DNA from: Bacteroidota bacterium
Lineage (GTDB): Bacteria; Bacteroidota; Bacteroidia; NS11-12g; UBA9320
Length of the DNA: 6,026 nt
NCBI GenBank assembly: GCA_947499775.1
Contig: CANMPY010000132.1
Location: forward strand, 1 to 6,026
Direction: 5' to 3'
Both the position numbers and the translations under genes were made by a program. Positions within the stretch are counted from its first letter, which is position 1, and every line of letters starts with the position of its first letter. Under the pieces are notes generated by a model. That model worked only from the letters and a program-made list of their open reading frames with translations, searched no databases and had not been told where the DNA came from. Shown piece by piece: positions 1 through 5,850 of the stretch.

Positions 1-471
1 AGGGCACGCCGAAAAAGAATCCTCGAATTTGCCAAAGGGTATTGGGGACGTAGAAAAAATGTATGGACAGTAGCTAAAAACGCCGTTGAAAAAGCATGGG
101 GTTATGCCTATCGTGACCGTAAAACTAAGAAACGAAATTTCCGAGGATTGTGGATTCAGCGTATTAATGCTGCAACCCGTATGGAAGGATTGTCGTATTC
201 TAAATTTATGAGCATGTACCACAACTCCGGATTAGAAATGAACCGTAAAGTGTTAGCCGATTTGGCTATGAACCATCCTGCAGCATTCAAATCTATTGTT
301 GATTATGTAAAAGCAAATGGAACAAAAGTAACGGTAGCTGACAAACCAGTAGCTAAAGCAGCTGCACCTAAAGCGCCAAAGAAGGAAGCCGTAGCCGTAG
401 CCGAAGAGCCTATAGTTGCTGAAACTGAAGCTGCTCCGGAAACAACAACAGAAAACGAAACAGCTGAATAA
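1..471 (+). CDS. rplT: 50S ribosomal protein L20, 5'-truncated by the window edge, with extended acidic C-terminal tail
   Basis: L20 binds 23S rRNA early and is needed for assembly of the large ribosomal subunit. The open frame runs from base 1, so about ten N-terminal residues lie outside the window. The visible 156 residues begin with the basic rRNA-binding helix region (RARRKRILEFAKGYWGRRKN), then show the family signatures KAWGYAYRDRKTKKRNFR, LWIQRINAATR and LSYSKFM, and then the globular domain (NRKVLADLAMNHPAAF). The normal L20 fold ends near visible residue 108. About 48 further residues follow, rich in Ala, Lys and Pro and then in Glu and Thr, ending ENETAE. Typical L20 is about 115-120 residues, so this tail is an addition. 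It stays in frame and ends at a TAA just ahead of a terminator, so it is not a frameshift product. rplT usually follows infC and rpmI, which would lie upstream of the window. Identification is secure. Confidence 0.97.
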   Translation, partial: RARRKRILEFAKGYWGRRKNVWTVAKNAVEKAWGYAYRDRKTKKRNFRGLWIQRINAATRMEGLSYSKFMSMYHNSGLEMNRKVLADLAMNHPAAFKSIVDYVKANGTKVTVADKPVAKAAAPKAPKKEAVAVAEEPIVAETEAAPETTTENETAE

Positions 472-499
472 AAAAGGCGTTAATGATATTTAAAAATGA

Positions 500-524
500 G
501 CCTCGGGAGACCGGGGCTTTTTAT
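500..524 (+). terminator. Intrinsic terminator after rplT, potentially bidirectional
   Basis: A 7-bp GC-rich stem (500-506 with 511-517, one G-T wobble) closes a GAGA tetraloop and is followed by TTTTTATT. It begins 28 bases after the rplT stop codon. An A-run at 492-496 precedes the stem, so the reverse strand also reads as a hairpin followed by a short spacer and five T. It could therefore also stop transcription arriving from the minus-strand remnant at 634-943. The 109 bases between this hairpin and that remnant (525-633) are AT-rich, and I see nothing recognisable in them. Confidence 0.88.
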
Positions 525-633
525 TGTCATAGTGTTTTATCGAATCAAGTTTAGAAGAATACTCCTGGTCTTTCAATAGTACGTCATAATAAAGTTATAA
601 ATTTTTTTTTCGATATTATTTTGAAGAATATTC

Positions 634-943
634 TCAACGCAATATCCTCAATTTCCTCACCATCTCATCCGTCATGGCCTCCGATGAAATCCCTCACCCG
701 TTTACCAAAATCCTTTGGTACCAAGCTTTGATTTTATACCATAAACAATGGCTTGGTCGCCGGGGCGATGTCTCCTTCAAAACGGTAAACTTTGGTTATT
801 TCAAAATCCTCCGGAAAATAGTTTTTGACATGGTGGCATATCAGGCAGTTTTCTTTCAGATTAAAATCACAGGTAAATCCCCGTTGACGAAAGCAATTGA
901 TTGCTTCTGTTGGTGTATTATAAGAAACATTTGTATTCATCAT
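634..943 (-). pseudogene. Decayed small 'phosphoribosylpyrophosphate synthetase'-labelled protein: two frameshifts and an internal stop
   Basis: Reading the minus strand from the tandem ATGs at 943 gives 61 residues with the look of a real protein (RGFTCDFNLKENCLIC, FPEDFEITKVYRFEGD), which then run into a stop at 736-734. The homologous reading continues in a second frame (GDQAIVYGIKSKLGTKG) and then a third (ILVNG, TGA, GISSEAMTDEMVRKLRILR), ending at TGA 636-634. Restoring one base near 760/761 and one near 711, and reading through the TGA at 696-694, yields a continuous protein of about 103 residues. That is the usual length of a small Bacteroidota family commonly labelled phosphoribosylpyrophosphate synthetase, although I see no PRPP-synthetase catalytic motif in it. 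Family assignment is from memory; the three-frame continuity is visible in the sequence. A one-mismatch TAnnTTTG element (TATACTTG, 965-958) lies just ahead of the start. Sequencing error is an alternative for the indels but explains the TGA less well. Confidence 0.75.
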
Positions 944-979
944 TGAAAATCAAAATTCAAGTATAACTCAAATATTGGG

Positions 980-987
980 TAGCTTTG
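980..987 (+). promoter_or_regulatory. Candidate Bacteroidota promoter -7 element for the cupin gene
   Basis: TAGCTTTG is an exact match to the TAnnTTTG consensus used by the primary sigma factor of Bacteroidota. It lies in the divergent gap between the remnant at 634-943 and the cupin gene and would give a leader of roughly 45-50 bases. A clear TTG/TTTG -33 element is not visible; TTC at 956-958 is the nearest candidate, 21 bases upstream. Confidence 0.5.
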
Positions 988-1041
988 AAATGATTCCATA
1001 AAGTTCTTGATTTTTCAATTGCTTTTTTGTTGTGTTGTACT

Positions 1042-1437
1042 ATGAAACTATTTCCAATGCTATTGCTAATCTGTATAGCGGCGTTCAAAACAAAAGCTCA
1101 GATACACATCGCTACAGATTCAATACTATTGGTAAGCGTATCGAAAACGCAATTAACACCCTTAGCTTCGGATAGCCTGTGTAGTTCGTTTTTTATAGTA
1201 ATCCCAGGTGAAGTAAAGTTGCATTATCATGCTTCGCATACCGAAAATGTAATCGTTATGGAAGGTACAGGCATTATGAAATTGGGCGAAAACGATATAA
1301 AAATTAAAAAAGGAGATTTAATAGTTATTCCCAAAGGAACGAAACATGCTGTAAAAAATACAGGGGAAATACCATTGAAAGTCATTTCGGTTCAATCGCC
1401 TTATTTTGATGGAAAAGATAGGGTGTTTGTAGATTGA
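1042..1437 (+). CDS. Exported single-domain cupin (Cupin_2 family) protein
   Basis: This 131-residue protein starts with a signal peptide: MK, a hydrophobic stretch, then a probable signal peptidase I site after KTKA ahead of Gln20. It should act in the periplasm or outside the cell. The rest is one cupin beta-barrel. Motif 1 is H61-Y-H63, four residues, E68, six residues, G75. Motif 2 is G91, P97-K-G99, H102 and N106. The four expected metal ligands (H61, H63, E68, H102) are all present, so a mononuclear metal site is likely, but the substrate cannot be read from sequence. ATG 1042 is preferred over an in-frame TTG at 1027 because it places the signal peptide right at the N-terminus. The gene is monocistronic: divergent from the upstream remnant and convergent with porW/sprE. 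Possible roles include a small-molecule dioxygenase or isomerase, or ligand binding. Function unknown; fold assignment strong. Confidence 0.88.
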   Translation: MKLFPMLLLICIAAFKTKAQIHIATDSILLVSVSKTQLTPLASDSLCSSFFIVIPGEVKLHYHASHTENVIVMEGTGIMKLGENDIKIKKGDLIVIPKGTKHAVKNTGEIPLKVISVQSPYFDGKDRVFVD

Positions 1438-1475
1438 AATTAGGTTGTCATCCCATTTTTTTTTAACTGGGAAAT

Positions 1476-4034
1476 TTATAAATACATTTTCTCGAAAAAT
1501 TCAAGGTATCCTAAAAGTTCCATCTCTCTTAGTAATGATTTTAAATTATCGGATGATACAGCAAAGTACTTAAACGACGGATTCAATTCGGGAACAAATT
1601 CATTGAAATGGGCAAGAAACATGGCATAGTATTTCATGGCATCCGACTTGTTATCAAATAATTCAACCCCAAGCATATCTTTATTGCCAAGTAAAAATGA
1701 TTTAATTTTCAGTGTCGATGTACCATAATATTTAGTGTTGAAATTTGAGATCGCTGTTTTGATGCGTTCCGATTGACCCTCTTCGGTTACAACGCCAAAA
1801 AAATGGGGCTGCGATCCGTTGTATTTATAGATGGAGGCTATTTTTTCTTTATTTTCTAATATTTCAAGTGTATACTTTGCCTTATCCGCTATTTCGGTGC
1901 CCGCGTAATTATCCTTAATTTGCTTGAGTAGGTCTATGTATTTTTCTTTCCCATCTGTTTTGGCTATGGCTAAAGCATATAAATAGTCAAATTTAGCCTG
2001 TATCGCGTTTCCGGCATATTTGCTATCCATTTGCTCCTTTATTTTTTTTACTTCTAAGTATTGACCTCCAATAAAGGCATCATACATTTTTTCATAGGCT
2101 GATATTACTTCTTGTTTTTCATTCTTTGTATTTGAATGACTTGCATCGGTTTTAATAGAGGTTTTACTTGTAGTTACCTTATTATATGGCGATTCGGGAT
2201 ATTTTTTTGCTAATTGTTTAGCATATTCATTTTTAGTAGAACTGTCTTTAAGAGCATCGCAGCATTTGGTAAGGTAATACAATAGCTCGGCCTCGTAAAT
2301 ATTGGAAGGATAACGCTTTAGCAGGGTTTCGAAATAATGGAGGGCTGTTTTGTATTCTTTTAACTTATCGAGGTAAATTTTGCCAGCTTCCATATGGGCT
2401 TCAATAATTTTTTTATGAGCCAATTCTTTATCTTTCGTGCTAAACGGGATAGCAAGAAGGTGTTTTTTTAGATCTGGAATGGATTGGTCTGTTTTGGTTA
2501 TGTCTCCATCAGGCTTATCAGCTGAAGGTTCATTGTTCGATTCTATGTTTAGGGGGTCGGCGGTAAGTTCTTTTTTTAGGTTAGCAATGCGCCAATTATC
2601 TGTATGTTTTCTATTGCCCCATCGTTTCAAAAACTCATTATATTCTTTGCCTAACAAGGCCTGATTGTCAAAAATAAATTGATCTGTTCCTGTAAAACTT
2701 GATGGTGTGTTAAGTGTAGGTTGAACGGGTATGGCTAAATTATTATCTTCCTCATTTTTTAAAGCTTTGGTTTTTATCTCGTTTTCTTTTTCTATCGTTC
2801 GTTTAATTTCGGCCTCCAATTTATCTTTTGGTAAGGTTGAAAGGCGAAGTAGACTATCCTGCGTATAAATAGTTATAAGGTGATTTATAAGCGTAGACAA
2901 GATGGATTGCTGTAATTTAATTTTTTCATATTCAGGATGTTTCTCGGTTATAAATAAAGCAGTACTATCAAAATATTTTTCAGCTAGTTTGTAGTCTTTT
3001 GTTTCATAGTATATTTTAGCAATTTTCAAATACGCATTCGTCTTCAAATCTTGATTTTTTGAAGCTTTGAGGGCTGACATTTGATAATTTTTTATAGCTT
3101 TAAGGAAATGATTATCGGCAAAATCCAAATTGCCCAATTCGAAATATAACTGATCGAAATAATCAATATTTTTATCATCCTTAAGCATTTTTTTAAGGTT
3201 TCGTCTGCTTTCGCGTGTGTCTGTTTTCCCGGCTAGTGTATTTACTTTTACAATACCTACATTTGATTGAAAAGCAAATTCATACGGGGCGTTCATTCGT
3301 GTAACTTTTCTGTAATGTAATCTGGCTTTATCAAAGTCATTGGTTATTACGTACAATTGGGCTAACAAAAAATGGATACGATAGCTAAGCACGCGGTCAT
3401 TCGTTTGGGCTACACCCAATTCTAAATATTTTTGCGCTTCCGAATAAAGCCCCATTTTGGTATATATATCTCCGGCCACATTATAAAGGTCATACTGAAT
3501 GGCCTTTGGAAATTTTTCTTCACGTTGAAATGTCTTAAATATAGCTTCGGCATCGTTTACTTTCCCATCTCTTACAAGTGTTTTAAGTATCCAAAGCTTA
3601 GCTTCATACCGTATCGGCCTATCTGAATATTGTGAATTAACAAATTGAAAATTTTCATCGGCTGATAATAAATCACCCCTTAAAAAATGTGCTTTGCCAG
3701 TAAGTAGCCAACAATCGTCAACCCACTTGCTCTTGCTCTTTTTGTTAATAATAAGCGATGTTTTTTTTAACAAATTTTCCATTTTGGGTTTTAGCGAATT
3801 AGCGGTTGCTTCGTCGCTATAGGGGTATACCTCAATGGGTTTTGTAAAGTCGTCTTTGTGTAGGGTAATCAGGTCTTGGATAGTTTCGGTAAACAGTTTT
3901 TCGCCATGGTAATATATATTATAATGCGCTACCATATTGGTCCAATTGCGCCTCATCCACGTATTTTTCTTTTGTGCAAAAGAACTGAACGAACATAAAA
4001 GAACGATAAGGGGTATTATCCGTATTTTTGTCAA
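1476..4034 (-). CDS. porW: PorW/SprE-type type IX secretion / gliding motility TPR protein
   Basis: PorW (SprE in Flavobacterium) is a periplasmic TPR protein required for T9SS secretion and, in gliding species, motility. Residues here are numbered from an upstream ATG at 4115 (879 aa). I prefer TTG 4034 (residue 28, giving 852 aa), because the hydrophobic signal peptide then begins immediately, whereas the ATG adds 27 atypical residues and a promoter-like TATTTTTG (4088-4081) lies inside that extension. Family hallmarks are the N-terminal block AHYNIYYHGEKLF (63-75) with KWVDDCWLLTGKAHFLRGD (130-148), several TPR-like repeats (about 130-165, 205-275, 325-385 and 570-605), the RWGNRKHTDNWR segment (498-509), and a C-terminal domain (about 770-879) starting PHFFGVV and ending YLEFFEKMYL. 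A charged, low-complexity linker (about 425-560) separates two TPR blocks. The signal sequence ends SSFAQ. Cys41 lies in VLLC, which is not a canonical lipobox, unlike the usual lipoprotein form. It is divergent from the M23 gene. Confidence 0.9.
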   Translation of the reverse strand: MTKIRIIPLIVLLCSFSSFAQKKNTWMRRNWTNMVAHYNIYYHGEKLFTETIQDLITLHKDDFTKPIEVYPYSDEATANSLKPKMENLLKKTSLIINKKSKSKWVDDCWLLTGKAHFLRGDLLSADENFQFVNSQYSDRPIRYEAKLWILKTLVRDGKVNDAEAIFKTFQREEKFPKAIQYDLYNVAGDIYTKMGLYSEAQKYLELGVAQTNDRVLSYRIHFLLAQLYVITNDFDKARLHYRKVTRMNAPYEFAFQSNVGIVKVNTLAGKTDTRESRRNLKKMLKDDKNIDYFDQLYFELGNLDFADNHFLKAIKNYQMSALKASKNQDLKTNAYLKIAKIYYETKDYKLAEKYFDSTALFITEKHPEYEKIKLQQSILSTLINHLITIYTQDSLLRLSTLPKDKLEAEIKRTIEKENEIKTKALKNEEDNNLAIPVQPTLNTPSSFTGTDQFIFDNQALLGKEYNEFLKRWGNRKHTDNWRIANLKKELTADPLNIESNNEPSADKPDGDITKTDQSIPDLKKHLLAIPFSTKDKELAHKKIIEAHMEAGKIYLDKLKEYKTALHYFETLLKRYPSNIYEAELLYYLTKCCDALKDSSTKNEYAKQLAKKYPESPYNKVTTSKTSIKTDASHSNTKNEKQEVISAYEKMYDAFIGGQYLEVKKIKEQMDSKYAGNAIQAKFDYLYALAIAKTDGKEKYIDLLKQIKDNYAGTEIADKAKYTLEILENKEKIASIYKYNGSQPHFFGVVTEEGQSERIKTAISNFNTKYYGTSTLKIKSFLLGNKDMLGVELFDNKSDAMKYYAMFLAHFNEFVPELNPSFKYFAVSSDNLKSLLREMELLGYLEFFEKMYL

Positions 4035-4080
4035 ATTAGAATTTATTAGTAATCGGTTAATGTATATAACTTTGTAAACG

Positions 4081-4088
4081 CAAAAATA
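4081..4088 (-). promoter_or_regulatory. Candidate promoter -7 element for porW/sprE
   Basis: Read on the minus strand, TATTTTTG is an exact match to TAnnTTTG. It lies about 47 bases upstream of the preferred TTG start (4034) but downstream of the ATG at 4115, so if it is used the mRNA cannot encode the longer form. No convincing -33 element is visible, and a match in such AT-rich sequence could be chance. Confidence 0.4.
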
Positions 4089-4224
4089 TTTCTTTAAACC
4101 GTAATATTTTATCATTCATTTTGTGAATTTTACACCAAGGTGAATTATAAGTGTGCTAATTAATTTTCGTTTAAAAACTTTACGAATTTTATGAATCGTT
4201 GTATTAATAATTTTTATTCTGAAT

Positions 4225-5079
4225 ATGAATTTTAAAGACTTCCGTAAATACCTTGCACTAAAAAGTAAGAGGCGATATATTTTGGTTTTGCGCAATAGAG
4301 AAACCTGGGAAGATAAATTTAGTATAATTCTTACACCCCTTAATTTGCTTTTGATAATGAGCAGTATAGCCGTTTTATTTACTATGGTTATCCTGCTAAT
4401 GCTTACCCGAACACCCCTGCGTGAATATGTTTATGGCTCCGATTCGGATGAGGCGTATCAATTGGAATATCTGAAAATGAACCATCTTAAAGATTCGTTG
4501 GCCTTAAAGTTTCAATCGGTTGACAAGGAACGTACTAATTTATTAACCATTTTGATGGGGCGTGATTCAATTTATAGAAATGCCCCAAAATCGGATACTG
4601 CAGATATGAGTGGTAATTATGATTTTGATAGCGTTAGCCCTGAAGAAATGGATTTAAGGGAACAATTAGAAAATGGAGATATAAATAACATGGATCTTGT
4701 TCAGTATACGGGAGCCACGCTTTTTAATCCGCTGCAGGGTTTTATAACCGACACCTTTAATATTAAAAAGAATCATTTTGCTATTGATATTGCAGCACCG
4801 AAAAACAGTGCTGTAAAAAGTGTATTAAATGGCACGGTAATCTTAAGTGCTTGGACACCTGAAAATGGGCATACAATTGTAATCCAGCACCTTAATAATT
4901 TCATTTCTGTATATAAACATAATGCCACCCTTTTTAAAAAGGAAGGGAATTATGTAACAGCAGGCGAGGCAGTGGCATTGGTAGGCAATACAGGCGAGTG
5001 GTCCAAGGGGTATCACTTGCATTTTGAGCTTTGGCAAAATGGAATACCTGTTAACCCTAAGGATTTTATACTTTTTTAG
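4225..5079 (+). CDS. Membrane-anchored M23 (LytM-type) peptidoglycan endopeptidase
   Basis: This 284-residue protein has a basic cytoplasmic N-terminus (KSKRRYILVLRNRE), one transmembrane helix at about 35-60, a juxtamembrane region (about 75-150, the part at 75-115 helix-prone) and a C-terminal M23 zinc metallopeptidase domain from about residue 165. The catalytic set is complete: H184 and D188 (HFAID, with Ala where Gly is usual), H232 (YKHNA) and H264-L-H266 (HLHFELW). The enzyme should be active, cleaving peptide cross-links of peptidoglycan on the periplasmic side. The ATG at 4225 is the only sensible start. The bactofilin gene follows after 104 bases. M23 enzymes of this architecture recur beside bactofilins (the LmdC and Csd-type systems), where the cytoskeletal polymer controls wall remodelling and cell shape; the same job is inferred here. 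It is divergent from porW/sprE. Its own promoter could not be fixed. Confidence 0.93.
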   Translation: MNFKDFRKYLALKSKRRYILVLRNRETWEDKFSIILTPLNLLLIMSSIAVLFTMVILLMLTRTPLREYVYGSDSDEAYQLEYLKMNHLKDSLALKFQSVDKERTNLLTILMGRDSIYRNAPKSDTADMSGNYDFDSVSPEEMDLREQLENGDINNMDLVQYTGATLFNPLQGFITDTFNIKKNHFAIDIAAPKNSAVKSVLNGTVILSAWTPENGHTIVIQHLNNFISVYKHNATLFKKEGNYVTAGEAVALVGNTGEWSKGYHLHFELWQNGIPVNPKDFILF

Positions 5080-5170
5080 GTGTCAACTTACATCTAATCA
5101 GCTAACATCTTAAAAAAAACCTATAAAAACACTGCATCTAGAACTTATCAAGCACTTAGCGCTTTTTTAT

Positions 5171-5178
5171 TATCTTCG
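5171..5178 (+). promoter_or_regulatory. Candidate promoter -7 element for the bactofilin gene, placed for a leaderless mRNA
   Basis: TATCTTCG differs from TAnnTTTG at one position. Its setting (TTATTATCTTCGCC) closely parallels that of the exact element at 5828-5835 (TTATTACCTTTGCGCC). The element ends five bases before ATG 5184, so transcription would start at or within a few bases of the start codon. No good -33 TTG is seen. Confidence 0.5.
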
Positions 5179-5183
5179 CCGCT

Positions 5184-5543
5184 ATGTTTGGTAAAAAAGA
5201 TAAAGTAGCCACCTTCGGACCAGGTTTGGTTTTTAATTTGGTAGGGGATGGTACCGAAATTAGAGGGAGTATATTATCGGATAGCGATATTAGAATAGAT
5301 GGTAAAGTTATAGGTGATGTAACCACTAAATCAAAACTTGTGTTGGGTACTGCAGGAACCATAGACGGGGATGTTTCAGCATCTAGTGTTGATATTTCGG
5401 GCACGGTAAAAGGCAATGTAACGGCCGCAGATATTTTATTTTTGAAGGCTTCGGGTCGCATACAAGGTAATATCACCACTTCTAAAATGGTGATAGAGTC
5501 GGGTGGAGAATTTAATGGCAGTTGCAAAATGCATGGACAATAA
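5184..5543 (+). CDS. Bactofilin (polymer-forming cytoskeletal protein)
   Basis: Bactofilins are beta-helical proteins that polymerise without nucleotide, usually at the inner face of the membrane, and localise cell-wall enzymes. This 119-residue protein has a short N-terminal segment (MFGKKDK, then a hydrophobic-leaning stretch) followed by the bactofilin core from about residue 18. The core opens with the signature NLVGDGTEIRGSILSDSDIRIDG and continues as imperfect repeats of about 17 residues with regularly spaced Gly and Val/Ile (GKVIGDV, GTIDGDV, GTVKGNV, GRIQGNI, GEFNGSC), as expected for stacked beta-helix turns. Length is typical of the smaller members of the family. The upstream gene is an M23 peptidase, its likely functional partner. 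The AtpZ-like gene follows 40 bases after the stop with no terminator between, so the two are probably co-transcribed. Confidence 0.95.
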   Translation: MFGKKDKVATFGPGLVFNLVGDGTEIRGSILSDSDIRIDGKVIGDVTTKSKLVLGTAGTIDGDVSASSVDISGTVKGNVTAADILFLKASGRIQGNITTSKMVIESGGEFNGSCKMHGQ

Positions 5544-5583
5544 GAATTTAAAGTAATTGCAAAACCATAACTGCTTATTGATT

Positions 5584-5796
5584 ATGGCTGGTTCAAACAA
5601 ACAATCAAACGCCTTTCTAAAGTATAGCGGTCTTGCCTTTCAAATGATTGGGACGCTTTTGCTCTTAACTTGGATAGGGAGAAAGGGGGATGAATATTTT
5701 AATTTTAAGACACCATGGCTAACTATTTCATCCATGTTAATGGGTTTGGTAGCGATAATGTATAAATTGATTAAGGATTTTGAGAAGAAAAAATAA
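5584..5796 (+). CDS. atpZ: AtpZ/AtpI-family small membrane protein
   Basis: This 70-residue protein has two transmembrane helices (about 14-32 and 44-62), joined by a short loop with the family-like pattern IGRKGDEYF followed by TPWLT, and a lysine-rich C-terminus. Motif order, size and topology fit the AtpZ/AtpI family. Members are encoded beside F0F1 ATP synthase operons and have been linked to c-ring assembly and to Mg2+ or Ca2+ supply; which applies here is not known. ATG 5584 is preferred to an in-frame TTG at 5557 because the extra nine residues are unlike the family and the homologous part starts near MAGSNKQ. It sits 40 bases after the bactofilin gene, probably in one transcript, and precedes another membrane-protein gene that leads, by inference, to atpB beyond the window. 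Confidence 0.85.
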   Translation: MAGSNKQSNAFLKYSGLAFQMIGTLLLLTWIGRKGDEYFNFKTPWLTISSMLMGLVAIMYKLIKDFEKKK

Positions 5797-5827
5797 AAAC
5801 TTCATTTTTCAATTAAACACATCTTAT

Positions 5828-5835
5828 TACCTTTG
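5828..5835 (+). promoter_or_regulatory. Bacteroidota promoter -7 element for the last gene (putative ATP synthase cluster promoter)
   Basis: TACCTTTG matches TAnnTTTG exactly and is followed by GCGCCC. TTC at 5808-5810 sits 17 bases upstream, in the position and with near identity to the TTG -33 element. The predicted start leaves a leader of only about 10 bases before ATG 5851. Confidence 0.65.
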
Positions 5836-5850
5836 CGCCCTCCATATCAA

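Noticed and set aside
674..946. Plus-strand open frame of 90 codons opposite the decayed gene
   Set aside because: Its translation is aromatic-rich and unlike a protein, and the opposite strand carries the family-like sequence in three frames. It is a shadow.
1451..1475. Possible hairpin (tccca 1451-1455 with tggga 1468-1472) between the convergent cupin and porW/sprE genes
   Set aside because: The stem is only five base pairs, the loop is 12 bases and mostly T, and no T-run follows on the plus strand. Too weak to call a terminator.
4123..4149. Direct repeat GTGAATTTTA / GTGAATTATA and the small palindrome CACCAAGGTG between porW/sprE and the M23 gene
   Set aside because: They may be an operator in a divergent promoter region, but such short AT-rich matches are expected by chance and no regulator is visible nearby.
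4843..5037. Minus-strand open frame inside the M23 domain
   Set aside because: It overlaps the catalytic region of an intact M23 gene and has no protein-like features of its own.
5150..5169. Possible terminator (AAGC/GCTT stem then T6) after the M23 gene
   Set aside because: Four base pairs with a seven-base loop is too weak, and the T-run overlaps the likely promoter region of the bactofilin gene.
5156..5527. Minus-strand open frame of 123 codons over the bactofilin gene
   Set aside because: It is antisense to a well-recognised bactofilin; the Pro/Ser/Thr-rich translation is an artefact of that gene's Gly/Asp/Val codons.
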